The notes beneath the pieces were generated by a model. The model worked only from the letters and a program-made list of their open reading frames with translations, was not told the origin of the DNA and did no database searches. From NCBI RefSeq assembly GCF_900119735.1, contig NZ_FPJW01000013.1, forward strand, positions 1 through 64,000: a stretch of 64,000 bases of DNA, written 5' to 3'. Source of the stretch: Marinospirillum alkaliphilum DSM 21637. Its GTDB lineage: Bacteria; Pseudomonadota; Gammaproteobacteria; Pseudomonadales; Halomonadaceae. Positions 27,511-37,370 of the stretch are shown one piece after another. A program made the translations under genes and the position numbers. The first letter of the stretch is position 1. Every line of letters starts with the position of its first letter.

Positions 27511-28950
27511 TTATTCGTCTTCGTCGTCACCGCCACTGATGCCCAGCTCTTTCAGTTTGCGGGTCAGGGTATTGCGACCCCAGCCCAGCAGTTCTGCGGC
27601 ATCCCGCTTGCGGCCACCGGTGTGTTTCAGGGCTGCATCGATCATGATGCTTTCAAAGGCGGGCACCGCCTTGTCCAGCAACTGGGTTTCACCCCGCATT
27701 AATGCCTGTTCAGCCCAGTAACGGAGTGATGCCTCCCAGTCGCTGGCGATGCGGCTGGGGGTTTTGGCCAGCAGTTCCGGTGGCAGGTCTTCAATCAGTA
27801 CTTCCCGGCCGGAGGCCATCACGGTTAACCAGCGGCAGGTGTTCTGCAACTGGCGCACGTTGCCGGGCCAGTCCAGGCGGCAGATGTATTCAATGGTTTC
27901 CGGGCGCAGCACCTTGGTTTCACTGTTCAGCTCACGTGCGGCCTGGGCTAAAAAGTGCTCAGCCAGGCGCGGGATGTCTTCGCGGCGATCTTTCAGTGAT
28001 GGCAGATGGACACGAATCACGTTGAGGCGGTGGAACAGGTCTTCACGGAAGCGTCCGGCTTCCACCAGTTTTTCCAGGTCCTGGTGGGTGGCGGCAATGA
28101 TGCGTACATCCACTTTTACCGCGGTATGACCACCAACCCGGTAGAACTCACCATCCGCCAGTACCCGCAACAGGCGAGTCTGGGTTTCAGCAGGCATGTC
28201 ACCAATTTCATCCAGAAACAGGGTGCCACCATTGGCCTGTTCAAAACGCCCCTGGCGCTGGGATGCCGCACCAGTAAAAGCCCCTTTTTCATGGCCAAAC
28301 AGCTCGGATTCAATCAGATCGCGCGGAATGGCCGCCATATTCAGGGCAATAAACGGTTGATGGGAGCGTGGGCTGTGTTGATGCAGGGCATGGGCAACCA
28401 GCTCTTTACCGGTGCCGGACTCACCATTGATCAGCACGGTAATGGTGGAGTGGGATAAACGGCCGATGGCCCGGAAGACCTCCTGCATGGCTGGTGCTTC
28501 ACCAATGATTTCAGGTGTGCGGTTGGCTGCGGCTTGCTCAGCAGGTGTGGCACTGCGCTGCTGGGCTTTTTGTTCTTCGGCATGGGCCAAAGCACGATTC
28601 ACCAGTGCTACGGCCTCATCCACATCAAAGGGTTTGGGCAGGTATTCAAAAGCACCGCCCTGATAAGAGGCCACCGCACTTTCCAGGTCTGAGTGGGCGG
28701 TCATGATGATCACTGGCAGGCCAGGATAGAGTTCGCTGACCTGTTTCAGCAGGTCCAGACCATCCATGCCCGGCATGCGGATATCAGTAATCAGGGCATC
28801 CGGGCGCTGACGCACCATCTGGCGCAGCGCCGTGTCTGCGCGTTCAAAGGCTGTGACCTGAATATTGGCCTGATCCAGTGCTTTTTCCAGAACCCAACGA
28901 ATGGAACGGTCATCATCGATGACCCAGACATGGCCTTTGGGTGTGGTCAT
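27511..28950 (-). CDS. ntrC: Nitrogen regulation response regulator NtrC (NR-I)
   Basis: Sigma-54-dependent activator of 479 residues. The receiver domain has Asp56 (ITDIRMPG) as phosphate acceptor. The AAA+ domain (about 140-380) has GESGTGKE (Walker A), GAFTGA, the loop that touches sigma-54, and [11 protein letters not shown] (Walker B). A Fis-type HTH follows ([21 protein letters not shown]), then an acidic tail. It is phosphorylated by NtrB, encoded just upstream with a 4-base overlap, and activates nitrogen-scavenging genes. The tandem NtrC boxes before ntrB suggest it controls its own operon. Confidence 0.95.
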   Translation of the reverse strand: MTTPKGHVWVIDDDRSIRWVLEKALDQANIQVTAFERADTALRQMVRQRPDALITDIRMPGMDGLDLLKQVSELYPGLPVIIMTAHSDLESAVASYQGGAFEYLPKPFDVDEAVALVNRALAHAEEQKAQQRSATPAEQAAANRTPEIIGEAPAMQEVFRAIGRLSHSTITVLINGESGTGKELVAHALHQHSPRSHQPFIALNMAAIPRDLIESELFGHEKGAFTGAASQRQGRFEQANGGTLFLDEIGDMPAETQTRLLRVLADGEFYRVGGHTAVKVDVRIIAATHQDLEKLVEAGRFREDLFHRLNVIRVHLPSLKDRREDIPRLAEHFLAQAARELNSETKVLRPETIEYICRLDWPGNVRQLQNTCRWLTVMASGREVLIEDLPPELLAKTPSRIASDWEASLRYWAEQALMRGETQLLDKAVPAFESIMIDAALKHTGGRKRDAAELLGWGRNTLTRKLKELGISGGDDEDE

Positions 28951-30050
28951 TGTGCTGCTCCTGTAGTCTGTTGTTCTGTGACGGCATGATCAAAAGGGAT
29001 CAGCAGCCGGAATTCGGTGTGGCCGGGATGACTGAAACATTCAATCAAACCCTGGTGTTGCTGCAGCGCAGCCTGTGCGATGGTCAGCCCCAGGCCGGTG
29101 CCTTCAGCCCGGCCACTGACCATTGGATAAAAAATGTTTTCCAGCATGTTTTCCGGGATGCCAGGGCCGTTGTCGATGATCTTGACCTGACACACCAGCC
29201 GGTGGCGTTCTGATCCCAGCGTGAACTGGCGCTTGGCACGGCTCTGCAAAATGATACGTCCGTTGGACTGGCCAGATTCGGTCAGCGCCTGCATGGCGTT
29301 GCGCACGATGTTCAGCACCGCCTGGATCAACTGTTCCTTATCCCCCATAAACTCTGGCAAGCTGGGGTCGTAATCCCGGATCAGGCGTATCTGGTCACCA
29401 AATTCAGCCTGAGCCAGGGTATAAACCCGCTCCAGCACTTCATGGATGTTGAGCGGTTTCATTTCCGGTAAATGGCGCGGCCCCAGCATGCGGTCAACCA
29501 GATTACGCAGTCGATCTGCTTCATCAATGATGACCTGGGTGTAATCCTTCAGATCTTCATCCGGTAATGCCCGTTCCAGTAGCTGGGCTGCACCACGAAT
29601 GCCCCCCAGGGGGTTCTTGATTTCGTGCGCCATGCCCCGAACCAGTGCGCGCACGGTTTCCTGCTTGTTCACCAGTTCCTCTTCACGGGAAATGCGCAGT
29701 TGGCGATCACGCGGGAAAATTTCCACGATCAGTTGTGTGCGTTTGAACTCGGCAATGGGCGACACGGTATAGTCTACGGTCAGGGTTTCACCATTGTGCA
29801 ACTGCAGTTGCGCTTCACGCTTGGTGAACAGATGGCCGGTTTCAGCGGCCTGACGCAGCGCATCAGGACCTGCTCCAGGTTCCTGAAACAACTGATGAAT
29901 CGGGTGGCCACGAAAACGCGTCAAGCTGGCAGCCAGCAGCATTTCAGCAGCTGGATTCATATACACCAGCTGCAGGTTCTGCTCTAACAGCAGAACAGCA
30001 GTTGTAAGGTTTTCCAGCAGATGACGGGGCAGTTCCTGGGCCGGGCTCAT
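28947..30050 (-). CDS. ntrB: Nitrogen regulation sensor histidine kinase NtrB (NR-II)
   Basis: Cytoplasmic kinase/phosphatase of 367 residues from the ATG at 30050. The longer frame from 30152 is unlikely because it would include the predicted sigma-54 promoter. A PAS-like domain occupies about 10-115, the phospho-acceptor His142 lies in GMAHEIKNPLGG, and the ATPase core has DNGPGIP, FYPMVSGRAEGTGLGL. In the classical circuit PII binds it when nitrogen is plentiful and turns it into a phosphatase of NtrC. It overlaps ntrC by 4 bases. glnA is not adjacent. Confidence 0.93.
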   Translation of the reverse strand: MSPAQELPRHLLENLTTAVLLLEQNLQLVYMNPAAEMLLAASLTRFRGHPIHQLFQEPGAGPDALRQAAETGHLFTKREAQLQLHNGETLTVDYTVSPIAEFKRTQLIVEIFPRDRQLRISREEELVNKQETVRALVRGMAHEIKNPLGGIRGAAQLLERALPDEDLKDYTQVIIDEADRLRNLVDRMLGPRHLPEMKPLNIHEVLERVYTLAQAEFGDQIRLIRDYDPSLPEFMGDKEQLIQAVLNIVRNAMQALTESGQSNGRIILQSRAKRQFTLGSERHRLVCQVKIIDNGPGIPENMLENIFYPMVSGRAEGTGLGLTIAQAALQQHQGLIECFSHPGHTEFRLLIPFDHAVTEQQTTGAAQ

Positions 30051-30115
30051 GTGCTTCTCTGAAAAATGGTCTGGATCGGTATTTTCCGGTGTTCCGGATA
30101 TCTGATGGGTAGTAG

Positions 30116-30133
30116 ATGCAAAAGCCGCACCAA
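30116..30133 (-). promoter_or_regulatory. Sigma-54 (-24/-12) promoter of ntrBC
   Basis: On the minus strand TTGGTGCGGCTTTTGCAT matches the TTGGCACG-N4-TTGCA consensus: GG and GC are separated by exactly 10 bases, and the -12 element (TTTTGCA) is intact. Transcription would start near 30106, leaving a leader of about 55 bases before the ntrB ATG. The NtrC boxes lie about 120-150 bases upstream, the usual enhancer distance. Confidence 0.65.
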
Positions 30134-30219
30134 CCTGTGCGTTTTGCACCATTAACCTACATCAGCGGCAGACAAAAGGCTTCATCACGGTGCGTAGCAG
30201 GTTGTTTTGCACTGGTGTA

Positions 30220-30266
30220 TGCACAAATATAGTGCGCTATGAAAATAATGGCACTCGTCTGGTGCG
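30220..30266 (-). promoter_or_regulatory. Two tandem NtrC-binding boxes upstream of ntrBC
   Basis: Two inverted repeats of the form GCAC-N7-GTGC, the core of the NtrC consensus TGCAC-N7-GTGCA. Box 1 is TGCACAAATATAGTGCG (30220-30236); box 2 is GGCACTCGTCTGGTGCG (30250-30266). Their GCAC halves begin at 30221 and 30251, 30 bases apart, so the sites lie on the same face of the helix, like the enhancer pair of E. coli glnAp2. They sit between rstB and ntrB. Confidence 0.65.
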
Positions 30267-30321
30267 ATTGCCCGAGGCTGATTTCAGAATGCGGGTGCCT
30301 AAGCCTAAGCGCTGAATGCAA

Positions 30322-31977
30322 TTATTGGGGAGGGATTTCCAGTGGTGGCAGATCCGATGATTGCTGGCGCGGGAAAATCAGGCTGAAGCGAGCACCTTGC
30401 AAGTCCGGGCTGCGGTCCACCAGGGCGCTGCCGCGATGCCAGTAGATGATGCGTTGGACGATGGATAACCCCAGTCCGTAACCACCGGAACTGCGGGTAC
30501 GACTGTCATCCAGGCGGGAAAAGGGCATGAATACTCTTTGCCAGTCTTCTTCCGGAATGCCGGGGCCGTCATCTTCAACATCGACCCGGAAGGTATCACT
30601 TTCCAGATAACAGGTGATACGGATCTGCTGGTGCGCATAACGCACGGCATTGCCCACCAGGTTCTGGATGGCACGTTGAAAATAACGCCCTTCCAGATCG
30701 GCTTCCGGACTGAAGTTGGCGGGATTTTCGATCTGCAAGGAGAGTTTCAGGCTCGGGTGGGTGCGTTGAAAGCCGCTGAGCACTTCTTCCAGCAGGCCGC
30801 TGACATCCTGAGTCATGAATTGCAGCTGCAGCTTTTCCTGACCCAGACGGGCATAGGTAAGAATTTCATCAATCAGGGTGTCCAGCTCATCGATGTCCCG
30901 GTCGATGCCCTGTACCTGGTACACAATGGCTTCATGCGGGCTGCCATCTTCACTCAGATCTTCAATCATCTGCAGACCAAAACGAATGCGTGCCACCGGG
31001 GTGCGCAGTTCGTGAGATACCGCGTGAATCATTTCCTGCTGGGTGCGCAGCAGGCGTTGTACCTGTTCAGCCATGCGGTTGAAGGTGATCGCCAGTTTGC
31101 TGACAAAATCTTTGCCGGACAGGGGTACACGCGCCTGCAGGTTACCGGCTGCCAGTTGACTGGATGCACGCTCAAGGCTGCGTAAACGGCTTTCCAGGCC
31201 ACGTAGAAACCACCAGATGCTAACCGCCAGCATCAGTAAAGACAGCAGCAGAATGGCCATCAGCAAGGGCAGTGGATAGGGATTGAACAGATCAACCGGC
31301 CCCACCCTTAACCAGCTGTTGTCACCCAGCTGGATATAACTCAGCAGATGGCGGGGTGCATCAGAAAAAAGCACCACTTGCTCACCACGCTCCAAGCGCC
31401 GCTGTTGCAGCTGATCCGTTTCAACCGGCAACTGGGTCAGCAGCTCCAGCGGGTAGGCAAAATGTTCATTCAACTGGCGTAAACGGGCATCACGCAGCTC
31501 TGTCGGGGTGCGTTGCAACTCACGCAGCAACAGGTAAATGGAGGCGCTGGCCTGCTGTTCAGTGACTCGCCACAGCTGGGTACTGAGCAGTGTTTCGGTG
31601 TCGGTGGGAAAAAAAACTTCCAGGCTGCCATCCGCTCCCGGGCGCAATAACAGACGTCGTTCCTTCAAGCGATTGCTTTCGCGGCGGTTAAAGTTTTCGT
31701 TGCTGAGGTGCAGCTGGTTGACCTGGATGCCAAGGGTCTGGTTGATGTCATTCAGCCATTCCGCTTCATGCCCTGGTGTCAGGCGGGAGAATTCTTCGGT
31801 CAGGGTGTTGAACAGGCCGGAAAGCTGGGCTTCGTGGAAGGCTTCCTGCCGCACCTGGTTGGCCAGATTCACCAGCAGCACACTGAGCAGCAGGGTGCCA
31901 ACCAGGGCACCAAAGGTGCCCAGATAAACCCTCAGGAAAAAATTGCCAAGACGTTTTTGCAGCAGTGCAAGACTCAT
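30322..31977 (-). CDS. rstB: RstB-like sensor histidine kinase
   Basis: Membrane sensor kinase of 551 residues, longer than E. coli RstB (about 430) because of a larger periplasmic domain. TM1 is at about 16-38, the periplasmic sensor at 40-235, TM2 at 236-258, HAMP at about 258-310, then a HisKA domain with His322 (MIHAVSHELRTPVAR). The ATPase has VGNAVRYA, VEDDGPGIP and GYGLGLSIV. It phosphorylates the RstA-like regulator encoded 22 bases upstream. The signal is unknown; in enterics RstAB responds to Mg2+ through PhoP and to acid. It ends in a Pro-rich tail. Confidence 0.85.
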   Translation of the reverse strand: MSLALLQKRLGNFFLRVYLGTFGALVGTLLLSVLLVNLANQVRQEAFHEAQLSGLFNTLTEEFSRLTPGHEAEWLNDINQTLGIQVNQLHLSNENFNRRESNRLKERRLLLRPGADGSLEVFFPTDTETLLSTQLWRVTEQQASASIYLLLRELQRTPTELRDARLRQLNEHFAYPLELLTQLPVETDQLQQRRLERGEQVVLFSDAPRHLLSYIQLGDNSWLRVGPVDLFNPYPLPLLMAILLLSLLMLAVSIWWFLRGLESRLRSLERASSQLAAGNLQARVPLSGKDFVSKLAITFNRMAEQVQRLLRTQQEMIHAVSHELRTPVARIRFGLQMIEDLSEDGSPHEAIVYQVQGIDRDIDELDTLIDEILTYARLGQEKLQLQFMTQDVSGLLEEVLSGFQRTHPSLKLSLQIENPANFSPEADLEGRYFQRAIQNLVGNAVRYAHQQIRITCYLESDTFRVDVEDDGPGIPEEDWQRVFMPFSRLDDSRTRSSGGYGLGLSIVQRIIYWHRGSALVDRSPDLQGARFSLIFPRQQSSDLPPLEIPPQ

Positions 31978-31999
31978 GAAGGGATGCCCGGCCTGGCGG

Positions 32000-32719
32000 T
32001 CAGACTTCCTTCACAAACAGATAACCCTTGCTGCGCACAGTCTTGATGCGGCGTGGGTGCATCGGATCATCACCCACTTTCGGACGAATGCGTGACACAC
32101 GTACGTCAATGGAGCGGTCCTGACCATCGTATTCAATGCCACGCAGGGCAGTGAAAATTTCTTCACGCGTCAGTACCCGGCCGGCATTGGAGGCCAGTAG
32201 CCACAGCAGATCAAATTCGGCGCTGGTCAGGTCGATGCTTTCGTTTTTCAGCCAGGCTTCACGCATGGCGCTGTCGATCACCAGATCACCGAATTCCAGG
32301 CGGGAGGTCTGAGGTTCGTTCAGATCGGTGGCGGCTGGTTGTGCTTCCGCACGACGCAGCAGGGCGCGTACACGAGCCAGCAGTACGCGTGGGCGCACCG
32401 GTTTGGCCACATAATCATCAGCGCCCATTTCCAGGCCAACCACCTGATCCATATCATCGGTGCGGGCAGTCAGCATCAGGATCGGAATGTCTTTTTCCAT
32501 CTTCACTTTGCGACAGATGCTCAGACCGTCTTCGCCGGGTAGCATCACATCCAGAATGATCAGGTCGGGGTTTTCGCGTTCAATGCGTTCCACGGCCTTT
32601 GCCCCGTCACCTTCAATGGAAATCTGGAAGCCATTACCTTCCAGATACTCGCGAGTAAGGGTAGCCAGGCGGGAATCATCTTCAACTATCAGTATGCGGG
32701 GTGACTGGTTTGCGTCCAC
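32000..32719 (-). CDS. rstA: RstA-like OmpR-family response regulator
   Basis: A 239-residue regulator with a GTG start. The receiver domain (7-120) has the phosphate acceptor Asp57 (LIILDVMLPGEDG) and a K in DDYVAKPVRP. The C-terminal winged helix (about 140-235) carries TSAEFDLLWLLASNAGRVLTR and the RstA-like LRGIEYDGQDRSIDVRVSRI, RIKTVRSKGYLF. These last patches resemble RstA more than OmpR or PhoP. It is the first gene of the rstA-rstB pair; its promoter shares the gap with divergent nrdA. Confidence 0.87.
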   Translation of the reverse strand: MDANQSPRILIVEDDSRLATLTREYLEGNGFQISIEGDGAKAVERIERENPDLIILDVMLPGEDGLSICRKVKMEKDIPILMLTARTDDMDQVVGLEMGADDYVAKPVRPRVLLARVRALLRRAEAQPAATDLNEPQTSRLEFGDLVIDSAMREAWLKNESIDLTSAEFDLLWLLASNAGRVLTREEIFTALRGIEYDGQDRSIDVRVSRIRPKVGDDPMHPRRIKTVRSKGYLFVKEV

Positions 32720-32984
32720 TGTTTTAGTCTCTCACTTTACTTGTTCCCGGTTGATGTTATGTCCTGCTGACGATCGGCTGACAGGGCAGTCATGTTCTGC
32801 ATCATACCTCAATCCGTTGTGGTTGAAAGGGGGCAGTATCAAAAGCGGCATGGATAGCGGGGATTTTGAAAGTTTTGGACAATCAGTTTTACAAAACGCC
32901 ATATAAAATTTCCATCGCGCAAGAAAACGCAACCAATCCCAGTGCTTGCAGTGCCTGCGGGAATGTACCCACCAAGTACACAGT

Positions 32985-32993
32985 TTGTCCACA
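32985..32993 (+). promoter_or_regulatory. DnaA-box-like site upstream of nrdA
   Basis: TTGTCCACA differs from the strong DnaA box TTATCCACA at one base. E. coli nrdAB is also controlled by DnaA through such boxes. A nine-base match can occur by chance, so confidence is limited. Confidence 0.35.
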
Positions 32994-33023
32994 GGATATC
33001 CCACTTGCTAGAGGCGCAAAACA

Positions 33024-33068
33024 ACACTATCTTGTGCTTCGAAAATCTTGCGCCCCTATATATGGGGT
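33024..33068 (+). promoter_or_regulatory. Probable pair of NrdR boxes upstream of nrdA
   Basis: Box 2 (33053-33068, CCCCTATATATGGGGT) keeps the central CWATATAT core of the NrdR consensus acaCwAtATaTwGtgt. Box 1 (starting 33024, ACACTATCTTGTG) is weaker. They begin 29 bases apart, near the three-turn spacing typical of NrdR box pairs, and end about 50 bases before the nrdA ATG. NrdR represses ribonucleotide reductase genes when dATP is high. Confidence 0.5.
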
Positions 33069-33116
33069 TTTTACGGCGCATCAAACTGACTGAAAAAACT
33101 CGAAAGAGACACGGAA

Positions 33117-36023
33117 ATGACCACATCAACAAGTGAATACAAGGCAGACAGCAGCAACCGGAATGCAGCGCTTTCAGACGGTGTGCAGACCACAGCACCC
33201 GGAAAGCTGCGGGTGATCAAGCGTAATGGTGAGCTGGCTGGTTTTGATGCCGACAAAATCTCTGTGGCGATGCGCAAGGCTTACATTGCGGTGGAAGGTG
33301 AGCAGGCCGACTCCTCCAGCCGCATGCGTGAACTGGTTGAAAAACTGACCCTGCAGATCGTTGAAACCTTCCTGCGCCGTATGCCGGAAGGTGGCACCCT
33401 GCACATTGAAGACATCCAGGATCAGGTTGAGCTGGCGCTGATGCGCTCCGGTGAACAGAAAGTGGCACGTGCCTATGTACTCTACCGCGAGGAGCATGCC
33501 CGTCTGCGTGCCGCTCAGCAGCAGGGTATCAGCAAGCCGCACCCGACCATCACCGTCACCCATCTGGACGGTCAGCGTCGTCCGCTGGATCTGGGTCGTA
33601 TTGAAACCCTGGTGCAGGAAGCCTGTGAAGGGCTGGACCGGGTTGATGCCCGCAAGATTGTTGAAGACTCCATCAAGAACCTTTATGACGGTGTGCCGGT
33701 GGATGGCGTGTCCACTGCACTGATGATGACAGCGCGTACGCTGGTTGAAAAAGAGCCGGATTACACCTACGTCACCGCCCGTCTGCTGCAGGACAACCTG
33801 CGTCGTGAAGCCCTGTCTTTCCTGGGTATAGCAGAAGATGCCACCCAGCACGACATGGCTGATCTCTACCCTAAAGCCTTTAAAGCCTATGTTGCCAAGG
33901 GCATTGAATTTGAACAGCTGGACCCGCGCCTGGGTGAATTTGACCTGGATCGCCTGGGTGCAGCACTGAACCCGGATGCCGACAACCAGTTCACCTACCT
34001 GGGCCTGCAAACCCTGTATGACCGTTATTTCCTGCATCATGAAGACGTGCGTTATGAACTGCCGCAGGTGATGTTCATGCGTGTGGCCATGGGTCTGGCG
34101 TTGAATGAAAAAGACCGTGAAGCCCGGGCCATCGAGTTCTATCAGGTACTGTCGTCTTTTGACTACATGGCATCCACCCCAACCCTGTTCAACTCCGGCA
34201 CCTTGCGCAGCCAGCTGTCCAGCTGTTACCTGACCACCGTGCCGGATGATCTGGACGCTATCTACCGTGCCATTCACGACAACGCCATGCTGTCCAAGTG
34301 GGCCGGTGGCCTGGGCAATGACTGGACACCGATTCGTGCCATGGGCTCTCGCATCAAGGGCACCAACGGCAAGAGCCAGGGTGTGGTGCCTTTCCTGAAG
34401 GTGGTCAACGACACAGCCGTGGCCGTTAACCAGGGTGGCAAGCGCAAGGGTGCGGTGTGTGCTTACCTGGAAACCTGGCACCTGGACATCGAAGAGTTTC
34501 TGGAACTGCGCAAGAACACCGGTGATGACCGTCGTCGTACCCACGACATGAATACCGCCAACTGGGTGCCGGACCTGTTCATGCAGCGGGTGTTTGAAGA
34601 CAAGGAGTGGACCCTGTTCTCTCCCAACGATGTGCCGGATCTGCACGACCTGTTTGGCCTGGCCTTTAAAAATGCCTATGAAGCCTACGAAGAAAAAACC
34701 CGCAACGGCGAGCTGAAACTCTTCAAGCGGGTGAAAGCGGCTGATCTGTGGCGCAAGATGCTGTCCATGCTGTTTGAAACCGGCCATCCCTGGATCACCT
34801 TCAAGGATCCGTGCAACCTGCGCTCACCACAGCAGCACGTGGGTGTGGTGCACTCGTCCAACCTGTGCACTGAAATCACCCTGAACACCAGTGCCGATGA
34901 AATTGCCGTGTGTAACCTGGGCTCCATCAACCTGGTGCAGCACATCACTGCCGACGGCAAACTGGATGTGGAAAAACTCAAGCGCAGCGTGAAGGTGGCT
35001 GTGCGGATGCTCGATAACGTCATCGACATCAACTACTACGCCGTGCCTCAGGCGCGCAACTCCAACCTGAAGCACCGCCCGGTGGGTCTGGGCATCATGG
35101 GCTTCCAGGATGCGCTCTACAAACAAGGCATTGCTTATGCCTCTGATGCCGGCATCGAGTTTGCCGACCGTTCCATGGAACTGGTCAGCTACTTTGCCAT
35201 TGAAGCGTCATCCGACCTGGCAGCAGAGCGTGGTCGTTACGAAACTTATGAAGGCTCCTTGTGGAGCCAGGGCATCCTGCCGCTGGATTCGATTGAAAAA
35301 CTGCGTCAGGAACGGGGTGCCCAGTACCTGGAAGTGGATACCTCCAGCACCCAGGACTGGGAACAACTGCGCGCCAGGGTGAAGCAGCAGGGCATGCGTA
35401 ACTCCAACGTCATGGCGATTGCCCCGACGGCCACCATTTCCAACATCTGTGGTGTGTCTCAGTCGATTGAACCGACCTACCAGAACCTTTATGTGAAGTC
35501 CAACCTGTCCGGTGAGTTCACCGTAGTGAACCCTTACATGGTGAAAGACCTCAAAGAAGCAGGGTTGTGGGATGAGGTGATGGTTAACGACCTGAAATAC
35601 TACGATGGTTCACTGCAGCCGATTGAGCGGGTGCCGGAAGCAATCCGTCAGCGTTATGCCACTGCCTTTGAAGTGGAACCCAAGTGGCTGGTGGATGCTG
35701 CTTCACGCCGCCAGAAGTGGATTGATCAGGCACAGTCCCTGAACCTCTACATCAAGGGTGTATCCGGTAAAAAGCTGGACGTGACCTACCGCATGGCCTG
35801 GTATCGTGGTTTGAAAACCACCTATTACCTGCGTGCTCTGGGTGCCACCAGTGTTGAGAAGTCCACCGTGGATCGCGGCACCCTGAATGCCGTGTCCAGT
35901 GGTGCTCCGGCCGCAGCACCGGTACAGGCCCGCGGCGTTGAAGACTTCCTGGAAGGTCGCAGTGGTCCACGTGCGCCCAGCGCCGGTGACATTGATGACC
36001 TGGGTTGTGAAGCCTGCCAGTAA
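33117..36023 (+). CDS. nrdA: Ribonucleoside-diphosphate reductase alpha subunit NrdA (class Ia, two ATP-cones)
   Basis: Catalytic subunit that reduces ribonucleoside diphosphates to deoxyribonucleotides. It has 968 residues, about 200 more than E. coli NrdA because two ATP-cone domains are stacked at the N terminus: the first near 30-130 (LRVIKRNGELAGFDADKI), the second near 142-235 (ITVTHLDGQRRPLDLGRIET). Pseudomonas aeruginosa NrdA is built the same way. The catalytic core has LFNSGTLRSQLSSCYL, NLCTEITL and MAIAPTATISNICG. The C terminus has the swinging-arm Cys pair (GCEACQ). Only one cone is normally functional; which one works here cannot be read. Confidence 0.96.
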   Translation: MTTSTSEYKADSSNRNAALSDGVQTTAPGKLRVIKRNGELAGFDADKISVAMRKAYIAVEGEQADSSSRMRELVEKLTLQIVETFLRRMPEGGTLHIEDIQDQVELALMRSGEQKVARAYVLYREEHARLRAAQQQGISKPHPTITVTHLDGQRRPLDLGRIETLVQEACEGLDRVDARKIVEDSIKNLYDGVPVDGVSTALMMTARTLVEKEPDYTYVTARLLQDNLRREALSFLGIAEDATQHDMADLYPKAFKAYVAKGIEFEQLDPRLGEFDLDRLGAALNPDADNQFTYLGLQTLYDRYFLHHEDVRYELPQVMFMRVAMGLALNEKDREARAIEFYQVLSSFDYMASTPTLFNSGTLRSQLSSCYLTTVPDDLDAIYRAIHDNAMLSKWAGGLGNDWTPIRAMGSRIKGTNGKSQGVVPFLKVVNDTAVAVNQGGKRKGAVCAYLETWHLDIEEFLELRKNTGDDRRRTHDMNTANWVPDLFMQRVFEDKEWTLFSPNDVPDLHDLFGLAFKNAYEAYEEKTRNGELKLFKRVKAADLWRKMLSMLFETGHPWITFKDPCNLRSPQQHVGVVHSSNLCTEITLNTSADEIAVCNLGSINLVQHITADGKLDVEKLKRSVKVAVRMLDNVIDINYYAVPQARNSNLKHRPVGLGIMGFQDALYKQGIAYASDAGIEFADRSMELVSYFAIEASSDLAAERGRYETYEGSLWSQGILPLDSIEKLRQERGAQYLEVDTSSTQDWEQLRARVKQQGMRNSNVMAIAPTATISNICGVSQSIEPTYQNLYVKSNLSGEFTVVNPYMVKDLKEAGLWDEVMVNDLKYYDGSLQPIERVPEAIRQRYATAFEVEPKWLVDAASRRQKWIDQAQSLNLYIKGVSGKKLDVTYRMAWYRGLKTTYYLRALGATSVEKSTVDRGTLNAVSSGAPAAAPVQARGVEDFLEGRSGPRAPSAGDIDDLGCEACQ

Positions 36024-36089
36024 TGGCAGGTGACGAGCCCCGAAAAGTCACTGATAAAAGTTCTGAAGGAATCGAGTGAGGACAAAAGC

Positions 36090-37322
36090 ATGTTGAACTG
36101 GGACGAATACGAAGAAGCACCCACCGCAACCCAACCTCAGGCTGCCGCCAAACCAGCCCCTGCTGCCCAGCCGCAGCAGGTGGCCGAAGCGGCTCCGGTC
36201 AGCCAGTACCGCCCGAAAACGGAAGGTGAACTGCATCGCCGTGCCGCTGAAGCAGTGAAAAACCTGGATGTGGCCGCCGGTCTGGAAGAGCTGGAAATGG
36301 GTGCGCAGCGTATTGCCGTTGATGACAAGCGCATGATCAACTGCCGTGCCGACCTGAATCAGCTAGTGCCCTTCAAGTATGAATGGGCCTGGCAGAAGTA
36401 TCTGGATGGTACGGCCAACCACTGGATGCCGCAGGAAGTGAACATGAATGCGGACATCGCGCTGTGGAAAAGCCAGACCGGCCTGACCGAAGACGAGCGC
36501 CTGATTGTGATGCGCTCACTGGGTTATTTCTCCACTGCCGACTCGCTGGTGGCCAACAACCTGGTGCTGGCCATCTACCGCCTGATCACCAACCCCGAGT
36601 GCCGCCAGTACCTGCTGCGCCAGGCCTTTGAAGAAGCCATCCACACCCATGCTTACCAGTACTGTGTGGAGTCGCTGGGCATGGATGAAGGCGAAGTCTT
36701 CAACATGTACCGCGAAGTGCCTTCGGTGGCCGCCAAGTCTGCCTGGAGTCTGAAGCACACGCAGGCCATTGCCCGCCCGGACTTCCAGACTGGCACCACT
36801 GAGACCGATCAGGAACTGCTGCGCAACATGATCGCCTTCTACGTGGTGACGGAAGGTGTGTTCTTCTATTGTGGTTTCAGCCAGATCCTGTCCATGGGTC
36901 GTCGCAACAAGATGACCGGTGTGGCCGAACAGTTCCAGTACATCCTGCGGGATGAATCCATGCACCTGAATTTCGGCATCGACATGATCAACCAGATCAA
37001 GATCGAAAACCCGCAGCTGTGGACACCGGAGTTCCAGGAAGAGATCACCCAGATGATTCTGGAAGGCACCCAGCTGGAAATCGCCTATGCTCGCGATACC
37101 ATGCCGCGTGGTGTGCTGGGTATGAATGCTGCCATCATGGAAGAGTATTTGCACTTCATCTGCAACCGCCGCCTGGCCCAGATTGGCCTGAAAGAACAGT
37201 TCCCCGGTGCCACCAACCCCTTCCCGTGGATGTCGGAAATCATTGATCTGCGCAAAGAAAAGAACTTTTTTGAAACACGGGTGACTGAATACCAGGTGGG
37301 TGGTGCACTCAGCTGGGATTGA
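36090..37322 (+). CDS. nrdB: Ribonucleoside-diphosphate reductase beta subunit NrdB
   Basis: Di-iron, radical-bearing partner of NrdA with 410 residues from the ATG at 36090 (GAGG 8 bases upstream). An acidic start ([11 protein letters not shown]) is followed by an Ala/Pro/Gln-rich linker of about 30 residues that most NrdB proteins lack; the helical ferritin-like core comes after it. Iron-ligand regions visible: [12 protein letters not shown] and [13 protein letters not shown]. The extreme C terminus ([12 protein letters not shown]) is the tail that docks on NrdA. It follows nrdA by 66 bases and ends just before a terminator. Confidence 0.95.
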   Translation: MLNWDEYEEAPTATQPQAAAKPAPAAQPQQVAEAAPVSQYRPKTEGELHRRAAEAVKNLDVAAGLEELEMGAQRIAVDDKRMINCRADLNQLVPFKYEWAWQKYLDGTANHWMPQEVNMNADIALWKSQTGLTEDERLIVMRSLGYFSTADSLVANNLVLAIYRLITNPECRQYLLRQAFEEAIHTHAYQYCVESLGMDEGEVFNMYREVPSVAAKSAWSLKHTQAIARPDFQTGTTETDQELLRNMIAFYVVTEGVFFYCGFSQILSMGRRNKMTGVAEQFQYILRDESMHLNFGIDMINQIKIENPQLWTPEFQEEITQMILEGTQLEIAYARDTMPRGVLGMNAAIMEEYLHFICNRRLAQIGLKEQFPGATNPFPWMSEIIDLRKEKNFFETRVTEYQVGGALSWD

Positions 37323-37345
37323 CCCTCAGTTGAGCAACCGCAGAG

Positions 37346-37370
37346 AACCCGGCCTGGTGCCGGGTTTTTC
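37346..37370 (+). terminator. Rho-independent terminator of nrdAB
   Basis: AACCCGGC, loop CTGGT, GCCGGGTTTTTC: a strong GC stem followed by five T, 23 bases after the nrdB stop. Confidence 0.9.

Larger units (their letters stand above)
32720..33116. other. Divergent intergenic region rstA / nrdA
   Basis: Almost 400 bases without a credible gene. It must contain the promoters of rstA-rstB (minus) and nrdAB (plus). The nrdA-proximal 150 bases are rich in palindromic elements (separate entries: DnaA-like box, two NrdR-like boxes). The rstA side shows no clear regulatory motif. Confidence 0.6.

Noticed and set aside
33174-34787. 537-codon minus-strand frame antisense to nrdA
   Set aside because: Open only because of codon bias in nrdA; the translation has no recognisable domain and is rich in His/Gln/Val as antisense frames are.
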